Source: an uncultured Pelagibacteraceae bacterium (GTDB lineage: Bacteria; Pseudomonadota; Alphaproteobacteria; Pelagibacterales; Pelagibacteraceae). From it: 64,000 bases of DNA. Positions 36,261-44,126 of the stretch are shown here, in pieces. The stretch is taken from the NCBI GenBank assembly GCA_902604055.1, contig CACKXA010000003.1, positions 1-64,000 of the forward strand, read 5' to 3'. How positions within the stretch are numbered: position 1 is the stretch's first letter; each line of letters opens with the position of its first letter. The notes beneath the pieces were generated by a model. It was given only the letters and a program-made list of their open reading frames with translations. It searched no databases and had not been told where the DNA came from. The position numbers and the translations under genes were made by a program.

Positions 36261-37304
36261 TTATAAAATTTTTGTTGCCGGGGAAGTAAGTTCAAATATT
36301 CTGCTCGATGTTCTTTTAAATGACTCGATTAGCCTTTTTGAGGATCCAATTTTATCAAGGGATTTTTCCATAGAAACCATTAAGTAAATTTTTTTTTCAT
36401 ATAGAATATCAATTAAAGTAATAAATCTTTGTTGTTGATTTGAGTTTTCCTCAGAAAAGAAAGGGATATTTTCTATTACAATAAATTTACAAATACTTGA
36501 AATTTTAATGTAATCTTCAGATCCCAGGTTTTCATCACATAGTTGTTTAAAATCAAACTTCGCAATACCATCATAAAATTCTTTTATAATCAAATCTCTA
36601 CCTTTTATATTAATTGTTGTTTCTTTTTTTATTGAATTTTTAGTCAACTCTCTAAAAAATTGATTGATTTTAAAAGTATTTTTTTCATTTATTGGTGAAA
36701 AAGCTCTTTGTAATTTATCTGAACCGACTTTTCTATAATCTTCATCGATGATTAATTCTTTTTGTATTGAATTTTTTTTAATTATTGAAATAAATGGTAA
36801 AAATTGTTCTCTTTGCAAACCTTCTTTGTATAAATTATCAATCTTTATATTTGTTGATATTAATATTTTAATATTTTCTGAGAAAATTGTTTGAAATAGT
36901 TTTCCTAAAATCATTGCATCTACAATATTAGTTACTTGCAATTCATCTAAATAGATTAATTTATTTCTTTTTAGTTTTTGAACGAATGAGTTTATCGAAT
37001 TAGATTTATTTGTATGTCTAAAATCATGAAAATTAATCATAAACTTGTTAAAATGAAACCTTTGTTTTGGGATATCTATATAATCGAAATAGTGATTTAA
37101 AATCATTGTTTTACCAAGACCCACTCCTCCATGCAGGTAGAAGCATAATTTTTCATTTGGGTTTGAAAAAAAATTAAAAATTTTATTTTTTGGCTTTATA
37201 AAGTCCTCTAATAAATTAATTATCTCGATTTGATTGTTGTTTTTTTCAAATTTATTTTTTTCACAATGTTTGATGAAAGAGTCTTTTAGCGAACCTTTAT
37301 TCAT
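36261..37304 (-). CDS. zapE: AFG1/ZapE-family ATPase
   Basis: A 347-aa P-loop ATPase of the AFG1-like family; in bacteria ZapE is linked to the division ring and to envelope stress. It shows Walker A LHGGVGLGKTMIL, Walker B LIYLDELQVTNIVDAMILGKLF, FSENIKILISTNI (sensor 1) and the Arg-containing GLQREQFLPFI. Motifs and length fit, but the sequence is rather divergent and Lys/Ile/Asn-rich. It lies between tRNA-Arg and the aap promoter region as a single gene. Confidence 0.88.
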   Translation of the reverse strand: MNKGSLKDSFIKHCEKNKFEKNNNQIEIINLLEDFIKPKNKIFNFFSNPNEKLCFYLHGGVGLGKTMILNHYFDYIDIPKQRFHFNKFMINFHDFRHTNKSNSINSFVQKLKRNKLIYLDELQVTNIVDAMILGKLFQTIFSENIKILISTNIKIDNLYKEGLQREQFLPFISIIKKNSIQKELIIDEDYRKVGSDKLQRAFSPINEKNTFKINQFFRELTKNSIKKETTINIKGRDLIIKEFYDGIAKFDFKQLCDENLGSEDYIKISSICKFIVIENIPFFSEENSNQQQRFITLIDILYEKKIYLMVSMEKSLDKIGSSKRLIESFKRTSSRIFELTSPATKIL

Positions 37305-37317
37305 TTATTTTAGAATT

Positions 37318-37394
37318 TGGCGCGCCCTGAAGGATTCGAACCTACGACCCTCGGTTTAGAAAACCGATGCTCTATCCAACTGAGCTAAGGGCGC
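37318..37394 (-). tRNA. tRNA-Arg (anticodon TCT)
   Basis: A 77-nt cloverleaf on the minus strand. The acceptor stem is GCGCCCT/AGGGCGC, the D arm GCTC/GAGC has a 9-nt loop, the anticodon stem TCGGT/ACCGA surrounds loop TTTCTAA (anticodon TCT), and the T arm has TTCGAAT. The discriminator is G and CCA is encoded. Confidence 0.97.
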
Positions 37395-37418
37395 AATTAA
37401 ATTATTATGTATATTTAC

Positions 37419-38477
37419 TTAAAAACACACTAAATGGTCAATATAAATCGGTTTTTTTATACCAAATTTTTCTTTTATCTCGTGGTAATGTCCGTGATGT
37501 GAATCTACTGAAATTGGTATTAAATCATCATTTTTTGTTTTAACTAAATAGATAAATTCAGTGCCCCTAAATTTTCTGTCTATAACTTCCAGTTTTAAAT
37601 CACTTTTATCATCATGTTTTAAATCGTCTGGTTGTAAAAGTAGTTTTACGATTGTTCCTCTCTTAAATTTATTAACTAAATTACCTTTAATTTGGCCTAA
37701 ATCTGAATTTTCTAATGTTTCATCGTCAATAATCTTCGCTTTAATCAAAACACCTCTATTTAAAAAATTAACAATTTTAATAGATTTAGGATAATGATAA
37801 ATATTATAAGGTGAATTATACTGTTCTAGTTTTTGATCTAAAATTATCCCACATTTATCACCCATATAAAAAGCTTCATATGAGTCATGTGTAACCATAA
37901 TTGTAGTAATACTTAATCTTTTAAGAAGTTTTTTTATATTAGATTGTAGTTCTCCTTTTAAACTAAAGTCTATGTTAGAAAATGGCTCGTCGACTAAAAG
38001 TAAATCAGGTTTTGATATTAAAGATCTGGCTAAAGATACTCTTTGTGCTTCTCCCGCACTTATCTGATGAGGAAATTTATTTTGTAAATTATTTAAGTGT
38101 AAAATATCTATTAATTCATCTGCTGCAAGTTCATATTTTGATTGTGATTTTCTTTTAGATCCAAAATTAATATTATCAATTACGTTATAATGAGGGAAAA
38201 GGCTGTTATCTTGAAAAGATAGGGCAATATTTCTTTTTTCAGGTTCTATATGTACAGATTGGGAAGATATTAATTTTCCATTTAAAAAAATTTCACCTTC
38301 TGCAAGTTTTTGTAAGCCTGCTATAGATCTTAAAATAGTAGTTTTTCCAACACCTGATGGGCCAAGTAAACAAACTATTTCTCCTGGTTTATCAATTTTC
38401 AAATTGAAATTAATTACTTTATTTTGCTTACTGGCAAGAAAAGTAGAATTTTTTATTTCAAAAAAGCAATTAGACAT
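37419..38477 (-). CDS. fbpC: ferric iron ABC transporter, ATPase
   Basis: The ATPase of an Fbp/Afu-type Fe(III) importer. The 352-aa protein has Walker A GPSGVGKTTILRSIAGL, Q-loop FQDNSLFPHY, signature ISAGEAQRVSLARSL (Ala in place of the first Gly), Walker B LLVDEPFSNID, and H-loop VTHDSYEAF. A C-terminal regulatory TOBE-like region covers about residues 235-352. It follows fbpB by 15 bp as the last gene of the Fur-box-preceded operon. Confidence 0.92.
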   Translation of the reverse strand: MSNCFFEIKNSTFLASKQNKVINFNLKIDKPGEIVCLLGPSGVGKTTILRSIAGLQKLAEGEIFLNGKLISSQSVHIEPEKRNIALSFQDNSLFPHYNVIDNINFGSKRKSQSKYELAADELIDILHLNNLQNKFPHQISAGEAQRVSLARSLISKPDLLLVDEPFSNIDFSLKGELQSNIKKLLKRLSITTIMVTHDSYEAFYMGDKCGIILDQKLEQYNSPYNIYHYPKSIKIVNFLNRGVLIKAKIIDDETLENSDLGQIKGNLVNKFKRGTIVKLLLQPDDLKHDDKSDLKLEVIDRKFRGTEFIYLVKTKNDDLIPISVDSHHGHYHEIKEKFGIKKPIYIDHLVCF

Positions 38478-38492
38478 AAAAATAATATAATC

Positions 38493-40106
38493 TTATTTTT
38501 CAGAAAGTATATATTTTGAAGTAATAAATATCATCAAACTAGCCCAAAATATTAAAAATAGTGACGGCAAAGCAGCGGCCTCTAAGAGATCTTGGGATGC
38601 GTATGCGTAGGCTTTTGTCGCGAATGTTTCAAAATTAAAAGGTCTTAAAATTAAAGTAATAGGTAATTCCTTTATTATTTCTATTGAAATTAAAACTCCA
38701 ATTAAAAAAATACTATTTTTTAAATAAGGAAAATGAATTTTTCTAAAGGTTTTAAATTTTGAAAATCCCAACAAGTACGAACTTTCATCGATTGACGTAT
38801 TTATTTTCAAATAAGTTGACTTTATTCCGTTAAAAGCAAGTGAATAAAATCTTATAAAATAAGCAACTATTAAACCAAAAACTGATCCTATAAAAATACC
38901 TTTCATGCCAACAAGTCCAAATGAAGAACTAACAAAATCACTCAGCCATGAAAAAAAGGTAATAAAAGCAACAGCAAGTATTACGCCTGGCAAAGCGTAT
39001 CCGGAAATGGAAAAAAAACTCAAATAATCTAGAACTTTACTTTTAGAGACTCTATTTCCAAAGTTAATAAAAAAAGAAATAGATATCAAAAAGATACTTG
39101 CTAATATAACTAATAGTAAAGTATTCAAATTTAGAGCAAGAATATCTACGTCTTGTAAATATTTTGGAAACTTTATTGTCCAGTATAACATTTGAATTGT
39201 TGGAAATAAGAAACTTAAAATAAATAAAATTGTACAAAAAGCAGTTATAAAAAAACCAATTTTCCTATTTAATTTAATTTTTGGAATAGGTTTAAATCCT
39301 TGAGTATTATGATGATATTTTGCTTCACCTCTTGATATATTTTCAATAAAAAAAATTATAAAAATGATTAATAACAAAAAAAAGGACAGTTGATTGGCTG
39401 TATTTAAATCATCAAAAGCGAGCCAAGAATTATATATACCAGTGGTCAAAGTCTGAACGCTAAAAAAAGAAACTGTTCCAAAATCTGCTAGACATTCCAT
39501 AGCCACCAAAGCTAATCCTGCAACAATAGCTGGTCTTGCTGAAGGCAATACAATTTTAAAAAAACTTTCTCTAGCAGAGAGTCCTAAGTTTTTACTAACC
39601 TCAATTAAATTATTGGATTGATGATAAAAAGATGCTCTTGTTAAAACATATACATAACCGAATAGAGAAAATGACATTGATAAAATTGCTCCTAACATTC
39701 CGTCGAATTTGGGAATTTTTGTATTATAATTCCCTTCCCCAAAAAGATTCGTTAATATAGAAAATAAAGTACCAAAATTTTCAAAAAAAGCGGTTAATGA
39801 ATATGCATATATATAAGCTGGTACTGCAAATGATAAAATTAAAGCCCATTTAAAAAAATTAACGCCCGGAAAGTCATAAAAAGAAACAAAGTAAGCTGAA
39901 AATACCCCAAAAATAAATGTTAAAATCAACACACCTAATAAGATTATCAATGATTGGTTTATATAAGAATATAAGAAGGTGTTTTTTAATAAATCAAAAT
40001 AACCACTTGTAGTACCAAAAAAACTTATAAATACTGTTAAAATTGGTAGCGCTACTAATAAGGAAATTAGTAGAGATGTTAAAAACCAAAAATTTACCTT
40101 ATTCAT
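38493..40106 (-). CDS. fbpB: ferric iron ABC transporter, fused permease
   Basis: The membrane subunit of the iron importer, a 537-aa protein made of two fused permease halves with about 12 helices. EAA-type loops contacting the ATPase are visible in both halves: SKNLGLSARESFFKIVLPSARPAIVAG and ESSYLLGFSKFKTFRKIHFPYLKNSI. It lies between the 56-aa CxxC gene (48 bp upstream) and fbpC. Confidence 0.93.
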   Translation of the reverse strand: MNKVNFWFLTSLLISLLVALPILTVFISFFGTTSGYFDLLKNTFLYSYINQSLIILLGVLILTFIFGVFSAYFVSFYDFPGVNFFKWALILSFAVPAYIYAYSLTAFFENFGTLFSILTNLFGEGNYNTKIPKFDGMLGAILSMSFSLFGYVYVLTRASFYHQSNNLIEVSKNLGLSARESFFKIVLPSARPAIVAGLALVAMECLADFGTVSFFSVQTLTTGIYNSWLAFDDLNTANQLSFFLLLIIFIIFFIENISRGEAKYHHNTQGFKPIPKIKLNRKIGFFITAFCTILFILSFLFPTIQMLYWTIKFPKYLQDVDILALNLNTLLLVILASIFLISISFFINFGNRVSKSKVLDYLSFFSISGYALPGVILAVAFITFFSWLSDFVSSSFGLVGMKGIFIGSVFGLIVAYFIRFYSLAFNGIKSTYLKINTSIDESSYLLGFSKFKTFRKIHFPYLKNSIFLIGVLISIEIIKELPITLILRPFNFETFATKAYAYASQDLLEAAALPSLFLIFWASLMIFITSKYILSEK

Positions 40107-40153
40107 ACAAAGATCTTTAAGTTAATTATAACATTAAAAAAGATCAATATCTT

Positions 40154-40324
40154 TTAATTTTTGCTAAAAATTGACGAAACAATATTTTTAATCTCTTTTG
40201 TCTTGATTTTTGAAATGTCTCTATTAGAAATTTTTTGTTCCATAATTTTAGCTTGATTAATACAAGGCGAACACCCAGTCTTTAACTTGTTTAAATTTAT
40301 CTCTTTTTTAGATATTCGCCTCAT
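40154..40324 (-). CDS. 56-aa CxxC protein in the iron operon
   Basis: A 56-codon ORF on the minus strand starting MRRISKKEINLNKL and holding one CxxC (TGCSPCINQAK, Cys18 and Cys21). It sits 17 bp after the fbpA stop and 47 bp before fbpB, same strand, filling what would otherwise be a 235-bp gap inside a tight operon. The CxxC segment resembles the second half of BFD-like [2Fe-2S] domains (GxxCGxC-hydrophobic), but the first CxC half is missing and an in-frame stop precedes the ATG. An iron or redox role is inference from context. The highly charged sequence is unlike a random shadow ORF. Confidence 0.6.
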   Translation of the reverse strand: MRRISKKEINLNKLKTGCSPCINQAKIMEQKISNRDISKIKTKEIKNIVSSIFSKN

Positions 40325-40341
40325 ATAATTAACAAACTACT

Positions 40342-41358
40342 CTATTTCCAACCTGCATTTGTCATTACTTCTAATGCATCTGCTTGTCTTTTCCCGTAAT
40401 TAACAACTTTTGTTTTTAGATCCTGTTTAAAATCTAATCCCATGTTAACTACTAGAGGATGCGGAGAAATTCCTGCTATCATTGGATATTCAAAAGTATT
40501 ATTTACTATGTGATTTTGAGCTTCACCACTTAGTAAAAATTCAACCAATTTGATTGCATTTGCTTTATTAGGAGCTCCTTTAACTAAACCTGCGCCACTA
40601 ATGTTCATATGCGTTCCTCTTCCATCTTGATTAGGAAAAAATGGTTTCACTTTTTTAGCAGCAGCTTGTTGTTCTGGCCCTTTATTACCAGACAACATTA
40701 ACGCTAAGTAATATGTATTAGCTACAGCAATATCTGCTTCTCCGGCTGCTACCGCAAGTATTTGAGCTCTGTCGTTGCCTTTTGGAGCTCTAGCCATATT
40801 TGAAACCATCCCTTTTGACCACTCAGCAACTTTACCTTTTCCATTATTTTTGATTAATGAAGCTACAAGTGATTGGTTGTAAATATTATTTGAAGCTCTT
40901 ATTACTAATCTACCTTTCCATTTTGGATCAGCTAAACTTTCATAAGTTAAACCAGCCAGCTCTGCGCCGCTAACTCTTTCAGGAGCAAAATAAACTATTC
41001 GTGCTCTTTTGGCTATTCCAACCCATTTTGATGTTCTAAAATTACTTGGAACTGCTGATTTAATATAATCGCTAGTAAGTCCGCCTTGTAGATTTGATGC
41101 GAATGCACCTAACCTTCCAGCATCTGCGGTTATATATAAGTCTGCTAGACTGTCAGCGCCTTCCTCTATAATTCTTTTTTCTAAAGCACCTGTTTTTCCA
41201 GATATAACATTTACTTTAATTCCAGTTTTAGCTGTAAATTTTTCATAAAGTTGAACATCTGAATCGTAATGTCTTGCGCTAAATATGTTTACTTCATTCG
41301 CAAGAGCACTTGCTGTAAACATAAGTATTGAAAACACTGCTATTATTGATTTTTTCAT
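40342..41358 (-). CDS. fbpA: ferric iron ABC transporter, substrate-binding protein
   Basis: The periplasmic Fe(III)-binding protein. The start at 41358 (MKKSIIAVFSILMF) is chosen because it gives a normal signal peptide cleaved near ALA-NEV and has an AAGGGA ribosome binding site. An upstream in-frame ATG at 41430 would place promoter and Fur-like sites inside the coding region. The mature protein shows NIFSARHYDSDVQLYEKFTAKTGI and the paired tyrosines in VANTYYLALML, the usual iron ligands. Mature length is about 320 aa, typical for the family. It is the first gene of fbpA-CxxC-fbpB-fbpC. Confidence 0.94.
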   Translation of the reverse strand: MKKSIIAVFSILMFTASALANEVNIFSARHYDSDVQLYEKFTAKTGIKVNVISGKTGALEKRIIEEGADSLADLYITADAGRLGAFASNLQGGLTSDYIKSAVPSNFRTSKWVGIAKRARIVYFAPERVSGAELAGLTYESLADPKWKGRLVIRASNNIYNQSLVASLIKNNGKGKVAEWSKGMVSNMARAPKGNDRAQILAVAAGEADIAVANTYYLALMLSGNKGPEQQAAAKKVKPFFPNQDGRGTHMNISGAGLVKGAPNKANAIKLVEFLLSGEAQNHIVNNTFEYPMIAGISPHPLVVNMGLDFKQDLKTKVVNYGKRQADALEVMTNAGWK

Positions 41359-41373
41359 ATTTTCCCTTTTTTT

Positions 41374-41392
41374 AATAATGATTATCATTAAC
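41374..41392 (-). promoter_or_regulatory. Fur-box-like operator 1 upstream of fbpA
   Basis: The core 41376-41390 is a perfect 7-1-7 palindrome TAATGAT-T-ATCATTA. The 19 bp match the classic Fur box GATAATGATAATCATTATC at 16 positions by hand comparison. It lies between the predicted fbpA start site and the start codon, where bound Fur would block transcription. Confidence 0.7.
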
Positions 41393-41401
41393 AGGTAAAT
41401 T

Positions 41402-41430
41402 ATGATAATGATAGTAGTTATCATTTGCAA
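41402..41430 (-). promoter_or_regulatory. candidate fbpA promoter
   Basis: On the minus strand TTGCAA (-35, 41425-41430) and TATCAT (-10, 41402-41407) are separated by 17 bp. The predicted start site near 41395 gives a leader of about 37 nt. Fur-like operator 2 covers the spacer and part of the -10, and operator 1 lies just downstream. Confidence 0.5.
41404..41422 (-). promoter_or_regulatory. Fur-box-like operator 2 upstream of fbpA
   Basis: GATAATGATAGTAGTTATC matches the 19-bp Fur consensus at 16 positions by hand comparison. Its centre is 30 bp, about three helical turns, from the centre of operator 1, so two Fur dimers could bind on the same face of the DNA. Confidence 0.6.
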
Positions 41431-41492
41431 TAATGACGCACTCTTTACTAGAAGGCTGTTGATAAGTAAAGGTAAATAAGGTTTAAGTAATT

Positions 41493-41708
41493 ATGCTTCA
41501 GATCAATCCAAAAAAATTTAAACACATTCAAAATAAAACAATACCATCCCCTCTGAGGCCAAAATTTAGAAATAGCAAAGAAACTAATATTTATTTCTTG
41601 TCAAAACGTAAATACGACAAGAAAAAAAGGGATAAACTATTTGGAAGATTAAAACTGTTTGCTTCTCTGATAGTTTTAGGTGTTGGCGGATATTATTTAT
41701 CAAATTAA
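41493..41708 (+). CDS. small basic protein with C-terminal membrane helix
   Basis: A 71-aa protein I do not recognise. Residues 1-50 are strongly basic (KRKYDKKKRDKLFGRLK), and residues 53-69 form one membrane helix with LIVLGVGGYYL, so it is probably a tail-anchored inner-membrane protein with its positive part in the cytosol. It is divergent from fbpA across the Fur-site region, so it could be co-regulated by iron. It meets the MhpD-like gene tail to tail with a 4-nt overlap. Confidence 0.6.
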   Translation: MLQINPKKFKHIQNKTIPSPLRPKFRNSKETNIYFLSKRKYDKKKRDKLFGRLKLFASLIVLGVGGYYLSN

Positions 41709-42481
41709 ATTATTTTGGCCTTAACAGAGCCAAGTATTTCAATTTTACCGGTGTATAAACCTTTTGCTAAAATAGGAACTACACCAACGGTAGATCCAGT
41801 AAAAACGTAAAATTTTTTATTAAGCAATATCTTATCCTTTTTGATCTTATTTAAAACAAAACATAAAGAATTAATTGGACTAATGTAGACTGTATTTGTG
41901 TTGCCATTTACTAATTGATTAGCCTTTGGATTTGAGATTTGAGTCTTTAAATTATTTATCTTAATATTTTTAAATTTTTTTTTATGACCAATAACAAATT
42001 TAACATTACCGCCAAAATCAGAACATAGGTCACCAAGATATTTTATGCCAGCTTTTTTTTGTCTATAACCAACAACTTCAATACAAGGTGCCATATGCGT
42101 TATAAATTTTTTAACGTTTTTCTTTGTTATTTTTTTTTTAAAATTAAAAAAATCTTTTTTAATCAAATAACAAACTTCTAACTCGATACCAAGAGTGTAT
42201 TTATTTATTTTAATTGAGCTTTTGTTTTTTAAAAAATTATTTTTATAAATAGATGAAAAAAAGGGTTCCTTTTCTTTTAATTTTTTTAAGACAGGGAAAG
42301 CTGTTCCTCCAGCCTTAAAGCCTATAGTAGGTATCTTTATTTTACTTTCACAAACTTTTCTTAACTCGTTGGCGTTAAACATATTTTTTGTATAACGCGT
42401 TGAAATTGACTTGATTAATTTCCCTTTAAGGAAAGCGTTTACCAAACTATCAGAAACAATATTTATATTTTTTTTAATCAT
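41705..42481 (-). CDS. 2-keto-4-pentenoate hydratase / FAH-superfamily (MhpD-like) protein
   Basis: A 258-aa member of the fumarylacetoacetate hydrolase superfamily, nearest in pattern to MhpD-type hydratases and oxalocrotonate decarboxylases. Visible features are GFKAGGTAFPVLKKL with the EPFFSSIY that follows (substrate-loop region), LGIELEVCYLI (metal-ligand Glu pair), and MAPCIEVVGYR. No other catechol meta-cleavage genes are nearby, so the real substrate is unclear. It is very Lys/Ile/Asn-rich. Family confidence is fair; enzyme activity is not proven by the sequence. Confidence 0.7.
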   Translation of the reverse strand: MIKKNINIVSDSLVNAFLKGKLIKSISTRYTKNMFNANELRKVCESKIKIPTIGFKAGGTAFPVLKKLKEKEPFFSSIYKNNFLKNKSSIKINKYTLGIELEVCYLIKKDFFNFKKKITKKNVKKFITHMAPCIEVVGYRQKKAGIKYLGDLCSDFGGNVKFVIGHKKKFKNIKINNLKTQISNPKANQLVNGNTNTVYISPINSLCFVLNKIKKDKILLNKKFYVFTGSTVGVVPILAKGLYTGKIEILGSVKAKII

Positions 42482-42545
42482 TATTAATGTTATAACATAA
42501 ATACTTTTTTTATTGAAAAAAAAGCATAAATATTTAAGGATTAAA

Positions 42546-42602
42546 ATGGAAGTAATATTAGCAGTACTTTTTGCTCTTTGGCTTGTTGGAATTACTGAAT
42601 AA
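42546..42602 (+). CDS. 18-aa hydrophobic peptide coupled to the next gene
   Basis: An 18-codon ORF (MEVILAVLFALWLVGITE) preceded by an AAGGA ribosome binding site at proper spacing. Its stop overlaps the next ATG (TAATG). The peptide is one short membrane segment ending in Glu. The good ribosome binding site and precise coupling argue for real translation. It could be a tiny membrane protein or a leader peptide controlling the 54-aa gene. Confidence 0.5.
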   Translation: MEVILAVLFALWLVGITE

Positions 42603-42766
42603 TGGATCGCAGTTATAGTATTGATGAAATATTGGTGGCTGTAAACGATTTACAAAAAAATAAATCTATCGAAACGGTTGAAACTAAAATTAAAAAAACA
42701 AATAATTCTAATATTCCTATTAATACTCTAAAATTAATTGAAGAAGCTGAAAAAGCTAAAAATTAA
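42602..42766 (+). CDS. 54-aa hypothetical protein
   Basis: A 54-codon ORF starting MDRSYSIDEILVAVNDLQ and ending LKLIEEAEKAKN. The N-terminal part looks like an amphipathic helix, the middle is Lys/Thr/Asn-rich, and the end is another charged helix. No known family is recognised. Its ATG overlaps the stop of the 18-aa peptide gene, and its end overlaps the gap stop codon by 4 nt on the other strand, as real convergent genes here do. The charged, non-hydrophobic composition makes a chance ORF less likely. Confidence 0.55.
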   Translation: MDRSYSIDEILVAVNDLQKNKSIETVETKIKKTNNSNIPINTLKLIEEAEKAKN

Positions 42767-43767
42767 ATTAAAGCAGCAATTTGTATTGCTGTGTCGCACA
42801 TTCTATTCGAAAATCCCCATTCATTATCATACCATGAAAGTACTCTACTGAATTTTCCTTTAACAACTTGTGTTTGCGTAGCATCGAAAATTGAACTGTG
42901 AGGATTGTGATTAAAATCTTTTGATACTAAAGGTTTTTCATTTATATCTAAAATACCTTTTAACTCTCCTTTAGATGCTTGATTCATTGCATCATTAATA
43001 CTTTCAGAAGTTACTTCTTTTTCTGTTACTAGTGTCAAATCTATTAATGAAACGTTTGGAGTTGGAACTCTAATTGCAGTTCCATCTAGTTTCCCTTTTA
43101 AACTCGGTAAAACTAAGCTCATAGCTTTTGCTGCTCCCGTAGACGTTGGTATCATAGAACCTTCTGTCTGCCTCGCTCGTCTTAAATCTTTATGTAATGT
43201 ATCTAAGAGTTTTTGATCACCTGTGTAACTATGAATTGTTGTCATGTATCCATAGGTTATGCCAAATGTTTTTTCTAAAACCATAGCTACTGGTGCTAAG
43301 CAGTTTGTGGTACATGATCCATTGGAAATAACATTATGATTTTTTTTCAATTCTTTACTATTTACGCCCTGTACTAATGTAAAATCAACCTCTTTTGCTG
43401 GAGCAGAAATTATTACTTTTTTAGCTCCGGCTTGAATGTGTTTACCTGCCGAAGTTTTATCTAAAAAAAAACCAGTACACTCTAAAACAACATCAACTCC
43501 AATTTTCCCCCATGGTAACTTAGCTGGATCTCTCTCAGCAAAAACTTTTATATTTTGATCGCCAATTTTAAAACCATCGCTTGTCGATTGCACATTTTGG
43601 TTTAATACACCATGAGTACTATCATACTTAATTAGATGAGCGTTAGTTTCTATAGAACCTAAGTCGTTAATTCCTGCTACTTGAATTTTACCCTTATAGT
43701 TTTCTAATAAAGCCCTTAAAATTAAACGCCCTATTCTTCCGAAACCATTAATTCCTACTTTAACCAT
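42763..43767 (-). CDS. gap: glyceraldehyde-3-phosphate dehydrogenase
   Basis: GAPDH interconverts glyceraldehyde-3-phosphate and 1,3-bisphosphoglycerate with NAD(P). The 334-aa protein shows the Rossmann start VGINGFGRIGRLILRALLE, the catalytic Cys in SNGSCTTNCLAPVA, and SWYDNEWGFSNRM near the C-terminus. It follows the DUF2160 gene by 5 bp at the end of the glycerol gene cluster, so triose-phosphate use and glycerol uptake may be co-transcribed. gap is more often next to pgk or tkt. Confidence 0.97.
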   Translation of the reverse strand: MVKVGINGFGRIGRLILRALLENYKGKIQVAGINDLGSIETNAHLIKYDSTHGVLNQNVQSTSDGFKIGDQNIKVFAERDPAKLPWGKIGVDVVLECTGFFLDKTSAGKHIQAGAKKVIISAPAKEVDFTLVQGVNSKELKKNHNVISNGSCTTNCLAPVAMVLEKTFGITYGYMTTIHSYTGDQKLLDTLHKDLRRARQTEGSMIPTSTGAAKAMSLVLPSLKGKLDGTAIRVPTPNVSLIDLTLVTEKEVTSESINDAMNQASKGELKGILDINEKPLVSKDFNHNPHSSIFDATQTQVVKGKFSRVLSWYDNEWGFSNRMCDTAIQIAALI

Positions 43768-43772
43768 ATGTG

Positions 43773-44126
43773 TTATACGTATTTAAATACAACAATAAAA
43801 TAAGCAACACAAATTATTGATGCTATCCACAAGAGACTGCCAACTAAACCTAACCATGCCAAGTGAATAAAGGCACTGCCTAGCAAAGAAACAAATAATC
43901 TATCGCCCCTAGTTGTATCTAAACCTAAAATACCTTTTCTTGGTGATCCTCCAGGTACTTTTTTCTCCCAAATAAGCATCACCGTTATACATAATGCAAT
44001 AAAAATGAAGAAAGCTGCTGTTTGCCAAGTCCAAGCCATCCATGAAAATAAGTCAAAATCGAAAAGACCTTTTTCTTTTGCTTTACCAACTTCGCCCCAT
44101 GTAGCAGCATATAAATTTGTAAACAT
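43773..44126 (-). CDS. DUF2160 membrane protein of the glycerol transporter cluster
   Basis: A 117-aa protein with about three membrane segments (residues 30-50, 78-95 and 98-116) and the motif MLIWEKKVPGGSPRKGILGLDTTRGDRLFVSLLGSAFIHL, typical of DUF2160 proteins encoded beside glpQ in glycerol ABC transporter operons. It may be an accessory subunit; the role is not established. Its start shares one base with the glpQ stop, and gap follows by 5 bp. Confidence 0.85.
   Translation of the reverse strand: MFTNLYAATWGEVGKAKEKGLFDFDLFSWMAWTWQTAAFFIFIALCITVMLIWEKKVPGGSPRKGILGLDTTRGDRLFVSLLGSAFIHLAWLGLVGSLLWIASIICVAYFIVVFKYV

Noticed and set aside
41359-41430. N-terminal extension of fbpA from the ATG at 41430
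   Set aside because: The extension is an Ile-rich translation of the Fur-site and promoter region. The ATG at 41358 has a ribosome binding site and gives a normal signal peptide.
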